A DNA stretch of 64,000 nt from Poecilobothrus nobilitatus (taxonomy: Eukaryota > Arthropoda > Insecta > Diptera > Dolichopodidae), in contig OX352772.1 of the NCBI GenBank assembly GCA_947095535.1, positions 255,155,439 to 255,219,438 on the forward strand, read 5' to 3'. A program made the position numbers and the translations under genes. Below are positions 31,197 through 41,384 of the stretch, piece by piece. Under the pieces are notes generated by a model. The model was given only the letters and a program-made list of their open reading frames with translations. It made no database searches and was not told the origin of the DNA. Each line of letters begins with the position of its first letter. The first letter of the stretch is position 1.

Positions 31197-34005
31197 TTTC
31201 GTTATCATTTGATTTCTTTTATTTTTTTTCTCTACGTATTTAATTTCTTTGCTTTGCTTTGAAGATCTTAATAAAGCTGCTAAATATTTTTGATCCTCTT
31301 GTGGAAGAAAAGGGAAAAGATGTTGGAGATTTTTACTAAAAATATTTTTAGGATAATTTTTTTTTGTAGCTTTTGCATGTAAAGAAAATGCTTCGTAGTT
31401 CGTTTCATCAAAAGATTTTTTATATTTTAAAAGTAGTTCCTCATCTTTATCGTATAATATTCGTTTTATTTGAAAAACCGGTACTTAAACTTACTAGTTA
31501 CTGTTGAAAAAATGTAAAAATCTTGTGGTTCATCTGAAAAATTTTGAATAATACTTTTTCAGCTTGATATTTAGTTAGCAATTTTATTGAATGAAGTGGA
31601 CTGCAAATTTCTCTATTTTTGAGATATTGGTTCAAAGCTGAGTGGACACAGTTCCTTGAATATTGGAATGGCCCGGCTAAGAAAATGTTTGTTCTATTTT
31701 CATAATTTGAGATTGATTGTGCATAAATATTTTCGAAGCAGTTGATTTTATCTTGTTCCTCTTTTGGGGAACACATGAATTACTCCGTAATGTAATTTTT
31801 TCAATAACTGGAAAACCTTTAATAATCTCTTTTAATATCCTGATAAGAGCACTTGAAATGTCATTCCCGGAGCGTCCGGAATGGACTGCATTTCAAATAG
31901 AACAATATGTTATTTTATTAGTGTTTGGTAATATTAACGTGCCAGTTAAATTAAAAGTGTTTAGTTTTCTTTTGTAAAAAAAATTGGATGCGTTCCCTTG
32001 CGGTAGCATAAATACTTTTTGCATATCGTAAGCTATGATAGCATGTTTAAGATCGTTATTGCAACGATCTACATCACGTTCAACTTTTCAAGATACTTTC
32101 TGTTTTAATTCAATTCAATTCATTTATTCAACCAAATATTTACATTCACGAAAATGACTTCTTCTTATGACTAACCCAGAGTTCAGACTTATATATTAAT
32201 GTCTATACAACTGAAATATACAATTAGAAAACTAAACTAAATTTATGAGATAAAATTTTAAATGATGTGAGGGAAAGCGTAAAAACCTCACCAACTTTTT
32301 AAATTTTTAATTTAAAAACTTAAGACTAAAAATTTACTTTAACTTAAACTATTTATCCTAATGAATTCATTTATTAACTAAATATTATAAATTTAACCTA
32401 ATATTTTTTATTTTTAATTGTTTTTATAATCATAATATAAATTTTTAATTAATGTATTATTCGAAAATTGACATTTGTTAAAAAATGTCTCAGTCTTCCA
32501 AGCTATTGTTTCAGGTACTAGTTGAATATAAGTTTTGCCAACCACCCTTCTTGTTAAGTAATGGCGTGGAAGATTATTTATTAATTTCAAAATTCTGTTC
32601 TGGGAAATTTTTAGTTTTTTAATATGAGTATCTGCTATATTATAAAGCAACGGACAAGCATAATACATAATTGGTAAAAAAATTACTTTCATAATTATCA
32701 TTTTATTTTCCAATGATAACATTGATTTTCAATTTAAGAATGGCTAAAGCATCCTTGTTACTCTGCTTATTTTGTTTAATGTTTTGTTTATGTGACGTTT
32801 AAAGGTAAGCCTTTTATCTAAATGTAATCCAAGATATTTGACTGTTTCTACCCATAAGTTTCTGTTTTAAATGAACTGAATGGAGATGCTTTTCTTCCTC
32901 GGTTACATTTTCTTTTTTTAAATTGTACACATTTACGTCTTTTTTAGGTTTTTGAAAAGCAACGTTGAAATCAGTGTTAAATACTTTTCTATAAATATGA
33001 ATTTTGACTGGATCATCTGTTTTTTCTATATAAAGTTGATACATTTTCGATAGAGTTAAATTTGATTATAAATACATTTTTTGTGAATCTGATCTACAAT
33101 AGTGACAATAGTGTGAAAGAACATTTCAAAACTAGAAATAAGCTTTTTAACGAAATTTATTTGTTTCTGAGGAATTCAATATTTTACATGTTTCACTTTT
33201 CTTCTTGGTAAAGGAGTACCAGTTGTTTTGTCACATAATTTTTCGAATAGTAAATGCGTGCTTTCTTAATGGAAAGAGTATTTATGAAAAATAACCTACA
33301 TACTATATGAATATGGTTTGAAGCTAGGTAATATTTAAATGAAAACTACTATAGATTTTTTTGAGATGTACGGCGTTTTGTTGCTTTTCAAATTTTAAGT
33401 TGGTCTTTTCATCATTCGACAATTTCCAAAAAGCTTAAAATATATTCTGCCTATCTTTTGTTGAAAATATTTTTGAGGTGGTTTCATATATTTCGGTTGA
33501 ACTACTTCATTTTTATGATTTGTAAATGGTAACCCAGCCTCGCAATTTCTTTTGAATATTTTTTTCCATAGTTCTGGTTTTCTTATTGTTTTCCTTATCG
33601 TAGGAGATGCATTGTTTTCAGATTCTAAATATTTTTATTGAATTAATAATTTAAAAATAAAATATTTCAAAATTAATATTATTTACCATAAAAACTTTAA
33701 CTAGATGGTATACTTGAAACTTTGTTGGAATTATCGAAATTATTTTTCAAAATAATATTACCGCTAATACTTGAATCTGATTCCTCTCCACTATTGGTGA
33801 TAGGTTTAAAATTTGAATCTCTGTAATCATCATCCGCTGTAAAAAACAAAATAGTAATTGCATATTGTATTAAAATGAAAATATCATAGGTGCAATAATA
33901 CATACAAGAAAAATCTACATCAGAAGGGTAAGACTGGCCTGTACTTGCAACGTTTTTTGAGCGTGTATTATATTATTCCTCACTATTTAAAATGTCGTCT
34001 AGCAT
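31197..34005 (-). pseudogene. Multi-exon DUF7869-like gene, LINE-interrupted (R2)
   Basis: Copy of the R1 gene, with exon 1 ATG at 34005. In the block with the degenerate QNRN and GHS boxes (frame at 31776-31498), substitutions leave a slightly longer open stretch than in R1. It carries a 9 bp duplication (GTGACAATA) near 33102 that is absent in R1 and R4 but present in R3. The exon 1 stop is shared with R1. Confidence 0.6.
32109..32858 (-). mobile_element. LINE D insertion (R2)
   Basis: Same insertion as in R1, with the 12 bp duplication at 32097-32108 and 32859-32870. The 3' part carries ~20 bp extra (TAATTAATGTATTATTCG), shared with R4. Confidence 0.85.
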
Positions 34006-34275
34006 TCTTAAAATATAAAAAAATCAAGTTTAAAATGACATAAAAATTTTATGCTAATAAAGGTTTGCAATTTTATTTTAATTATTAAAATAAACTAATA
34101 ACTCTACATATAAGGTGGCCTTTTTTTTTCGCAAAACAGCACCATTCCACTTCACTTACATAACTCGAAGAAAACTGAAACCAAATTCAAATTGCGATGA
34201 TGTTTTATATAGTTTTTGAAATATGCATTTGACTGCTTATGTTAACGGCTGAAAACTAGTACAAATTATTCGCCA

Positions 34276-34635
34276 TCGTTTTAAACCATATTCATACGAA
34301 ATTGCTAACGAGTAAGTAAAATACATGGATGTGGATGACAAGTATAAAACTATTGTTATTGCATTTTAAGCCATATTACTACATATAAATATACTACAAT
34401 AAGTAAATAAAAAAATGGATATGGGGGAAATAATCATAAAAATTTTATTATTGCGTTTTAAGCCATATACATATACATATATTCTAATAAGTAAGTAAAA
34501 TACATTGATATGGACGAAATAAGGATAAGATTTTGTTATTGAGTTTTAAGACATATCCATACCAAATCGCTGCTATCTAAATAAATGTATGGATATGGAC
34601 GAAATTTCAAAAAAAAAAAATTTTCTTATTTTTAA
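34276..34635 (+). repeat. ~85 bp degenerate tandem array (R2)
   Basis: Copy of 26092-26430, with the full third unit (TGATATGGACGAAATAAGG present). Confidence 0.7.
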
Positions 34636-34896
34636 ACCAAGTCATAGCATTTTTAATCTTAATATATAAAATCGTTGGTGCGTTTGTTTGAAACCGCATT
34701 ATGCCTAAACCAATCCTCATATTAATATTTAAAACGTATGTTCATTTGGTGCTTCAGATGGTTTTTGTTTTTTGTAGGTGGCGCTGGATTCATAGCTGCC
34801 ATACAACTTTAAGTGTTTTTTATACCATAAACTATTTTCTCATCCTTTAATCACCACAAAACACTCCAAGCTAACCGGCCATAACTGCTATAACTA

Positions 34897-35112
34897 TTGA
34901 TTCTGTATGTAAGTATTTTCAAAAGGTTCACAGGTACATTCAAATTAACAAAAAATAAGCGCGTTCAAATACAAAATGATCCAACAGCAGAAGAGTTTTC
35001 AAAACAATTACTCGACTGTCTACTCGTAGATTTCAAAGCGAGCGGTCGAGTTGTTAAGCAAAGCTTGGAGGGACAACTCAAGATAAAGGATTATATAAGT
35101 ATATTAATCTAA
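34897..35112 (+). CDS. Unrecognised 71-codon frame or exon (R2)
   Basis: Copy of 26695-26910 with one Arg to Gly change. Confidence 0.35.
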   Translation: MILYVSIFKRFTGTFKLTKNKRVQIQNDPTAEEFSKQLLDCLLVDFKASGRVVKQSLEGQLKIKDYISILI

Positions 35113-35249
35113 TAATTATAAAAATTTAAATAAAAATATTAATAATAATAAATATTTAAACACACATGGCACATGGCATACGAACACACATGGCCAGTAA
35201 AAACGAAAAATAGAGGAAACTCTAGATAATAGAGAAAGGCACCTAAACA

Positions 35250-35590
35250 TCAACAGGGAGGCGGCCATATTAACCAAAACCATATGGGAAGCTGCGTCCT
35301 AGGCACTACCTCTCTCCTTCGCCACCAACAAAACACACAAACCGGTCTGGCTCAGCAGAGAAATAAAGATGCTCCAAAAGCAGCAGAGAAACATATGGAG
35401 ATCATACAAACACCTGCCCAAACAAAATCTGCTTATCTCGCTCAAAAGAAAGAACGTCGAGCTGAGAAGAGAGATCAGGAGAGTGAAGAAAACCATGTGG
35501 GAAATTTGCTGGCAGCATTAAAGGGAAAGACCAAGGTCAAACCTAGAACGGGGCGAAAAAGATCCTCAATAGAAAACCTCCCAAAGCATC
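35250..35590 (+). pseudogene. LINE C linker between endonuclease and RT (L1)
   Basis: The frame starting near 35328 reads KPVWLSREIKMLQKQQRN, then IWRSYKHL and ELRREIRRVKKTMWEICW. This is the Arg/Lys-rich helix that follows the endonuclease in several LINE ORF2 proteins, with a W-L/F-x-x-E-I start. It is broken by a stop soon after. The longer 128-codon frame at 35284-35670 runs through the same bases in another frame and into the tRNA-like sequence, so I do not take it as a gene. Confidence 0.5.
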
Positions 35591-35663
35591 TGACTCATGG
35601 CGCAGTGGTTAAGTCGCCAACCTTTCAATCGAAGGGTCTAGGGTCCAAACCCCGGTCAGGTCA
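35591..35663 (+). pseudogene. tRNA-like sequence, 73 nt (SINE head or tRNA pseudogene)
   Basis: Length is that of a tRNA. A-box TGGCGCAGTGG at 35598-35608 and B-box-like GGGTCCAAACC at 35641-35651 give a pol III promoter layout. A D-stem GGCG/CGCC and an anticodon-type stem CCTT/AAGG form well. The acceptor stem pairs in five positions (TGACT with GGTCA). The T-stem is weak, and the base before the anticodon is not T, so it is not a normal tRNA. A tRNA-derived SINE is the best explanation. Confidence 0.5.
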
Positions 35664-35689
35664 TAAATAAAAAATATGTAGTACATTTA

Positions 35690-36271
35690 TATCGTAATAA
35701 TGTATATCGTATAATTAATATTAGTAATAATAACAATAATAATATTAATAATAATCATAATAATAATAATAGTAATAATAATAACAATAATTATAATAAT
35801 AATAATAACAATGACAGCTGCTACAAGTGGAGCCATCTTTGGTTACATCATGTAAGTAAGGTGTTATATACTGCTGCATGTTGTAATTCACGGATGGCGC
35901 TGACTCTGTATAGTAAAATAATAACAATAATAACAATAATAATAATAGTAATAATAATAATAATAATAATAATAGTAATAATAATTATAATAATAACAAT
36001 AATAGTAATAGTAATAAAACAATAACTATAATAATAATAATAATAGTAATAATAACAGCTGCTACAGTAGAGCCATCTTTGGTTATATCATGCAAGTAAG
36101 GTGTTATAAATTGCTGCACGTTGTACTCCACTGATGGCGCTGACTCTGTGGTAAAATAATAATAATAATAATAGTAATAATAATAGTAATAATAATAATA
36201 ATATTTAATAATAATAATAGTACAATAATTAAATAGTATAATAAATAGTACAATAATAATATAACAATAAT

Positions 36272-36314
<43 letters not shown>

Positions 36315-36590
36315 GTAATAATAGTAATAATAATAATAGCTACTACAGTGGGCTATCTTTGGTTATATCATGCAAGTAAGGTGTTATATACTGCTGCACG
36401 TTGTAATCCATTGATGGCGCTGACTCTGTAGTAAAATAATAATAATATTAATAAGAATATTAATACCAATAATAACAGCCGCTACAGTGACAGTGGGGGT
36501 TGCCTTCAATAATTACCTCATGTAAGTAATATATATACTACTACTGCATGTTGTAACTGTTGTGACGGCTTTAGTCACTGTTAGCAAAAT
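35690..36590 (+). repeat. (TAA)n microsatellites alternating with four ~100 bp units (L1)
   Basis: Units lie at about 35812-35916, 36054-36157, 36339-36436 and 36474-36586. Each starts with a (C)AGC(T/C)(G/A)CTAC phrase, then ATCTTTGGTTA, GTAAGTAAGGTGTTATA, CTGCTGCA and GATGGCGCTGACTCTG. They are separated by imperfect (TAA)n runs of roughly 40-180 bp. The fourth unit is the most diverged. Tyr-rich frames on the minus strand are produced by the microsatellite. Confidence 0.85.
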
Positions 36591-36599
36591 AATAATAGG

Positions 36600-36850
36600 C
36601 GGATTCATTGTTTCGTTACAGTCCCACTCCCAATTTAATGTTTCCGTATCCATTTTCCTATCCTTTCCTATCCCTACTCCCTAGCCAATATACTGCGTTC
36701 GCAGGTAAGGGTTTCATCCCACTATATTGGCTAAAGGAGGAGGTGGGTTTAGTCAGTAAGAATCTGACACTACCAAGGGGTAATTCTTGGTGTCTTTGGA
36801 AGATTCCCACCTCCCTTAGGAAAAAAACAAAAAAAAAATCATTGCTTTAA
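36600..36850 (+). mobile_element. Structured LINE 3' UTR-like segment (L1)
   Basis: A GC-richer island with an inverted repeat TAGCCAATATA (36682-36692) / TATATTGGCTA (36723-36733). This is followed by a three-way-junction-like fold: outer stem GGAGGTGGG (36739-36747) / CCCACCTCC (36806-36814), and inner hairpins GTCAG/CTGAC (36752-36768) and ACCAAG/CTTGGT (36772-36791). It ends in an A-rich run. The layout fits a LINE 3' UTR recognised by its own RT. Confidence 0.5.
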
Positions 36851-36865
36851 AAATATAAGGTAATC

Positions 36866-37160
36866 TCACCACTCATCACAGCAACTACTCAACTTCAGGA
36901 CCAGCGAATGCGCTGCATACAGCCTAAACGTTCCGATCCCAAGACTGGAAACAACAAATAACCTTACGCCTACGCCCAACTTCCCATTGGAGCTCAATAT
37001 CTCATTTAAGGGACTCACGGACACACTTAACTCTTTCAAAGATACCTCATCGGGGTTCGATAAAATCACATATAACATGATCAAGAAGGCAGGACTGGGA
37101 AACTTCAGGGACCTTCAGGGAAAGACTTTGTGAGCTATACAACAACATAATACAAAGCTC
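36866..37160 (+). pseudogene. LINE RT N-terminal fragment (L1)
   Basis: A plus-strand frame reads ELNISFKGLTDTLNSFKD, then SSGFDKITYNMIKKAG, corresponding to the SPGPDGITY motif at the start of LINE RT. It then frameshifts into RERLCELYNNIIQSS. Probably R1/I-type. Open frames on the minus strand here are shadows. Confidence 0.6.
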
Positions 37161-37850
37161 CACATTACCTCATTGAAAACACCATAAAGAAGCGGAGTCG
37201 CGGAGAAACTCCCTTCAAACATTATCACCCTACAAGGTAACGCCGAAAGTGCAAGCGAAAAGAAAGCACAAAAACTTACAAATCAGCGGGAAAAAAATCT
37301 TTTTCATAAAATTGTTATAATAAACTCAAACACACAATTGCTCAAAATCATAAAAATCAGATCTACCGGCACACATCACCAAATACCACCAAATCAAACG
37401 AGTAATCCTACAGAAGTGCGCCAAAGGAATCACCATTGACGCTAAATGAAAAACAAAAAGACTCTTCCGGACGGTCAACTGGTTTCCAATTTTATTATAA
37501 ACACTCTTCTGGACTGCGCAAAAAAATAGCATATACCCAGACCCAGGGTCATCCAGGGGTGGACAATAAAACCCGAAATAACACAGCTCGCTCGCGCAAT
37601 ATTAATTATGATATTAAAATCTTGATTAAATTCAAAAATAAATTCACATACTTCTACAGCCATGAATGAAACAACCCCATATGTCTGCAGGATCACAGTT
37701 TCACGAGGAAACTTCTGCCATATCCGTGGCAGCGTTCCCTATATAACACCAACACATAAATGCTCACCCAAGGACCACACCTAAAACAAAAAGAAAGTCC
37801 AAAAAAAACACGGTTCAACCATCAAAATGGATAATTGAAAAAACTGAACA
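37161..37850. other. Region with no recognisable gene (L1)
   Basis: Several short frames on both strands, none with a family motif. It may be diverged LINE sequence between the two RT fragments. Confidence 0.4.
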
Positions 37851-38201
37851 ATTTTCTACAAGGGTAAGGGTGGTTAAAACAGTGATAGACCACTTTATTA
37901 CGGATTTACTAAAATTTAAATATTCTCTTTATATAATGAATACCTCTTTATCTGACCACAAAATGTTTTTTATTAACCAAGAGTCAAAAGGAGAGGGTTT
38001 CGTTAAAATTAAAGCGGATCTAAATTACGATAATGTACCAATGATTATATTGGCAAAACTTAAATGAGTGCGAAAGATTTAATAGAATTGCTCACAAATT
38101 AGGCCAGTTAATTATTAACCACACTAGTACTTTTCGTACAAAAAACTTTAAGAGAAAACATGAATGGATGACGGAGGAAATATCTCATAATATGATGATC
38201 C

Positions 38202-38603
38202 GTGATTCTTTTAATAAATATTTTAAAAAAATGTACCCAAATGATGATCCATGTTACACCAATTTATAAAAGTGAAGATGCCACAAATCCGTCAAACTTT
38301 AGGCCAGTATCGGTATTATCGAGTTTTTCGAAAGTGTTCGAAATTATTGTAAAAAAGAGACTTGAATCATTTATGCGAAATAATGGAATACTGAGCTCAG
38401 AACAATACGCTTTTGAGGAAAACTCTAATACAACAGCTGCTTGCTTGGCCTTAACGGATTTTATTACCGAAAATATGGATAATGGAAAATACACAGCCTA
38501 TGTTTTCATTGATTTACAGAAAGCATTCGCGTGTGTCGATCATAAAATATTACTCCATAAACTTTCTAGACTAAATTTTTCGATTGATCAAATCGCTTTC
38601 TGA
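38202..38603 (+). pseudogene. LINE E RT, fingers and first catalytic box (L1)
   Basis: 133 codons. From residue ~17 on, the motif series IYK, NFRPVSVLSSFSKVFE, SSEQYAFEENSNTTAACLAL and YVFIDLQKAFACVDHK runs in order. The second Asp-containing part (normally FDTVDH) reads FACVDH. The first ~16 residues derive from the linker in a different frame, which shows a deletion just upstream. It stops at 38603, with continuation in another frame. Confidence 0.7.
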
Positions 38604-38692
38604 ATCATACTTAGATCGGAGAACACAATGTTATTGGTGAAACCATCAGTAATTTGGAAATAGTCAAGAAGGGAGTGCCGTAAGGATCATTT

Positions 38693-38899
38693 TTGGGATC
38701 AGTTTTTTTCAAAATATATATTGATGATCTAACACGTCTCAATCTTAAGGGAAAAATACAACTATTTGCTGATGATGCGGTTATAAAATATGCAGACTCA
38801 AGCGAAATAAACGTTAAAACTGCTATTCTGCTAGATTTAATTCTTATTAGTGAGTGGCTTCAAAAAAATAGGTTGTTAATGAATACAAAAAAAAACTAA
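38693..38899 (+). pseudogene. LINE E RT, catalytic FADD segment (L1)
   Basis: 68 codons with GSVFFKIYIDDL, LFADDAVIKYADS and WLQKNRLLMNTKK. This is the palm and following helix of a Jockey-like RT; the catalytic Asp pair is intact. Upstream PQG reads P-stop-G (38680-38690). Confidence 0.7.
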
Positions 38900-39060
38900 A
38901 ATACTACTTCGATAATAAAATCTTTAAAGATGGCACCTTCATTCATAATGGTACTTGAAAGTATTCAACGATCTACCTGAAGAATTTAAAATGATAGAAA
39001 ACCTACGTTTGTAAAGAATTTAAAATGATGGAAACCTTTTTAAAAAAAAATTACAGAAAA

Positions 39061-40740
39061 AATTCTTGCCGAGTACAGTTAAAAATACATACTATCTTAT
39101 TATAGATATATATTTATTATTTTTACATTAGTCATCATACCAATTTTAGCACACGCTTCGTAATATAACTTTTTTTTTTTTTTTTTAATTTATATTATTA
39201 TATTTTTATGGTCTTCTTTAAAATAACCATCAAAATATGTAAGTAAAAATTACTTATTATCATCTTATATAGCGCTTAATTTAATAATTAATACATCAAA
39301 CGTTTTCTATTGACATAATGTATAACTAAAATAATTTAAGACCGGACAACCTCGGTTAAGGTCGTGATTTAAATTTGTATTTTATTAAATTACATTATAC
39401 TTTAAATAACAGAACAGGTATATAATTATTATTAATAAGACCCAAAATTAAAAAATAAGATAGGGTAATACAATATATGTATAGCTATAAAATCTTATTT
39501 TGTAATCTTTTTAAATTTGTTTAAAAATAATCTTTAAATAATTTTATAATTTATAATCTTATACAAGTTTAAGTAAAATGGCTGTAACAAAAAAAGGGTA
39601 AAAAATAATTGGATGTAACAAAATGTAATTGTATAAAATATAAGTTAAGTTAATTAATAAAGCAAAAAAAATAATAAAATACAAAAACAAAAATACATAT
39701 ATAAATGATAACAGAAAGCATATACTTCACCCATCAGATACGAGACGTCCAAAAAAGAAAATTCTAATAATTAAAATAATCCGTCCACCCGCTGACTCGC
39801 AAGATACTTATAGTGGCAGAAACTACAAAAAAGAAGAATTCATCAATATAAATTGAATTTCAAAAATACGCACCTAAAGCAGCTCTTGATTTTTCATATT
39901 GATCGATTTTTACAACATCTGTGTGGCCTCCATGATAGCACCGCAAAAGGAAATAGGAAAAAAAATTAATTACGCCAGCGCTAAAAGAACACGTTGTAAA
40001 ATAAACAACAAGAATACCCTAGTGGAAAAAAAGAGAACATGTAAAAATTAAAAAAAAATCTATAATATATATATATGTACATATATATTTATTAAAAATA
40101 AATAAAATATAAACAATTAAAATAATATAAAATAAAAACAATTTATATTATTTGTTTTTTTTCAACAACATAATATGACTAGATTTAGGAAATAAAATAA
40201 TAAAAGTAAAATAACTAAAAAAAAAACTCAAAAAAGCGTCAAATAGGTAACAAACATAAATAGTAGAATTGACCAAATTTGTAAAAAAAAGACTAAAAAA
40301 TAGAATAAGAAATGAATTATAAATTGAAGGAAAAACTCGAAAAAGTAATTAGTTAATTAATTTTTAAAATTTATAAATAATAGAAAGGTTCCTTAAAAAA
40401 AATCTCCTTTTGTTTATGTAAAAATAAGATGGATTAAAAAAGAATGTAAGAAAAATTAAATGTAACTAAAGTAGCAAAATAGATTAATATACCACATTAT
40501 GTAAAACCTGTCAAATCCAAAGGGAAAGGCTGCATCTATTCCTATGTACATTGTAGGTGCATGGGAATAAATAAATAAACTAATGTATAAATAAGTTAAA
40601 ATGTCGAAAAGTCCAAATGTCTAAAAGGCAAAGGACAATTATTTTATCAGTCAATATTTATGTTGGCTGGTAATTTAAATAAATAAATAAATAATTACTC
40701 GAAATTGGTGATGGAAAAATGTCAATAAATCCAATCACTC
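39061..40740. other. Very AT-rich stretch with LINE-type tail (L1)
   Basis: No gene seen. From 40500 to 40697 the sequence (GGAAAGGCTGCATC, GTACATTGTAGGTGCATGGG) looks like a LINE 3' UTR and ends in an (AAAT)n tail at 40671-40697. Confidence 0.5.
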
Positions 40741-40749
40741 AAAATATTA

Positions 40750-40990
40750 AATCACCTTCATTCATAATGGTACTAAAATAGATGTTGTAAAGAAATATAA
40801 TTATTTAGGCTTAGTCATAGACGGTAAGCTCAGATGGGACGAACACATAGATCAGGTAGTAAGGATATTTGCTCCGTATATATTTATCTTAAGAAGATTG
40901 AAAAATTTCTTAAATGGAAATGCATTATATGTTATATATTCGTCCTACATCTTATCAAATGTTGTTTATGTTAATCCAATTTGAAGTAGA
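40750..40990 (+). pseudogene. LINE E RT thumb fragment
   Basis: Encodes YNYLGLVIDGKLRWDEHIDQ, then FLNGNALYVIYSSYILSN in the frame used by Jockey-type RT. It starts with the same CACCTTCATTCATAATGGTACT phrase (shortened here) at which LINE E is interrupted near 38935-38956. It thus supplies the segment missing from that copy. It ends at the L1/L2 junction. Confidence 0.65.
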
Positions 40991-41384
40991 GCTAGAGAGA
41001 GAGAGTAGAGAGTATATTTATATGAAAAGTTCTTTTGCCGAAGTGAATATAAATGTAAATTTATTTATTCTAATGAGTATTCTTACACAAACCGTCGACA
41101 TGGTTAAACGAGTTCTCATAGTTGACCTACAATTTTTACAAGGAAATGAAAAGCAATATTTCCTAAAAGAATTAGCCATACTTGAAAAAAAAAAACTATT
41201 CCTTCAAAAGTACATTGACAGTGATAAAATAGAAGATTTAAGCAGAAACTTACCGTCATTACAAAAGATTGATAACTTTAAATCAAATTGTCCTATACAC
41301 TTATTAAACAACAATTTCAGGTGTGCTGTTAAAAATTGTTATAATGTATATATGTATCTTTTAAAAGAAAAATTGTTAGATTAA
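40914..41384 (+). CDS. Chimeric frame across the L1/L2 junction: LINE-derived leader plus exonuclease-like protein
   Basis: The first ~36 codons come from LINE E read in a non-RT frame, plus a GAGA-rich stretch (ELERESREYIY). From ATG 41022 it is the L2 copy of the 120-codon Polinton-associated gene (16542-16904), with one Asp to Asn change. The fusion exists only at the junction. The downstream ATG probably remains the natural start, so the 36-codon extension is likely incidental. Confidence 0.45.
   Translation: MEMHYMLYIRPTSYQMLFMLIQFEVELERESREYIYMKSSFAEVNINVNLFILMSILTQTVDMVKRVLIVDLQFLQGNEKQYFLKELAILEKKKLFLQKYIDSDKIEDLSRNLPSLQKIDNFKSNCPIHLLNNNFRCAVKNCYNVYMYLLKEKLLD

Larger units (their letters stand above)
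26917..35115 (+). repeat. Repeat unit R2
   Basis: Second R copy, directly adjacent to R1. It differs from R1 by scattered substitutions and small indels. It is closest to R4, for example in the 3' UTR of the nested LINE. Confidence 0.95.
37861..39060 (+). mobile_element. LINE E, Jockey-like ORF2 remnant (L1)
   Basis: Endonuclease C-terminus first (VIDHFITDLLKFKYS and SLSDHKMFFIN, 37870-38067). A linker follows (RFNRIAHKLGQLI, EWMTEEISHNMM), then RT: VTPIYKSEDATNPSNFRPVS, VFIDLQKAFACVDHKILLHKL (38505-38562), GSVFFKIYIDDL, and the catalytic box LFADDAV (~38763-38783). A frameshift near 38600 splits the RT. After 38960 the frame jumps to the C-terminal FNDLPEEFKM motif, so the region with the YLG motif is deleted in this copy. 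Confidence 0.75.
16533..41012 (+). repeat. Large tandem duplication unit L1 (~24.5 kb)
   Basis: Everything from 16533 reappears in the same order and orientation from 41013. The shared sequence begins at TATATTTATATGAAAAG in both places; to its left the two differ (Polinton ATPase versus LINE fragment). Offset is 24,480 bp at the start and about 24,516 near 38200 because of indels. L1 contains the Polinton gene at 16542, an AT-rich segment, R1, R2, the microsatellite/LINE block and a terminal LINE fragment. Confidence 0.95.

Noticed and set aside
35284..35670. 128-codon plus-strand frame, also at 59820-60206
   Set aside because: Another frame over the same bases gives the LINE linker motif, and the end runs through a tRNA-like sequence.
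35745..35936. Tyr-rich minus-strand frame (and copy 60281-60472)
   Set aside because: Product of the (TAA)n microsatellite.
37436..37696. Overlapping 70-codon frames on both strands (and copies near 61952-62212)
   Set aside because: No family motif on either strand; likely chance frames in diverged LINE DNA.
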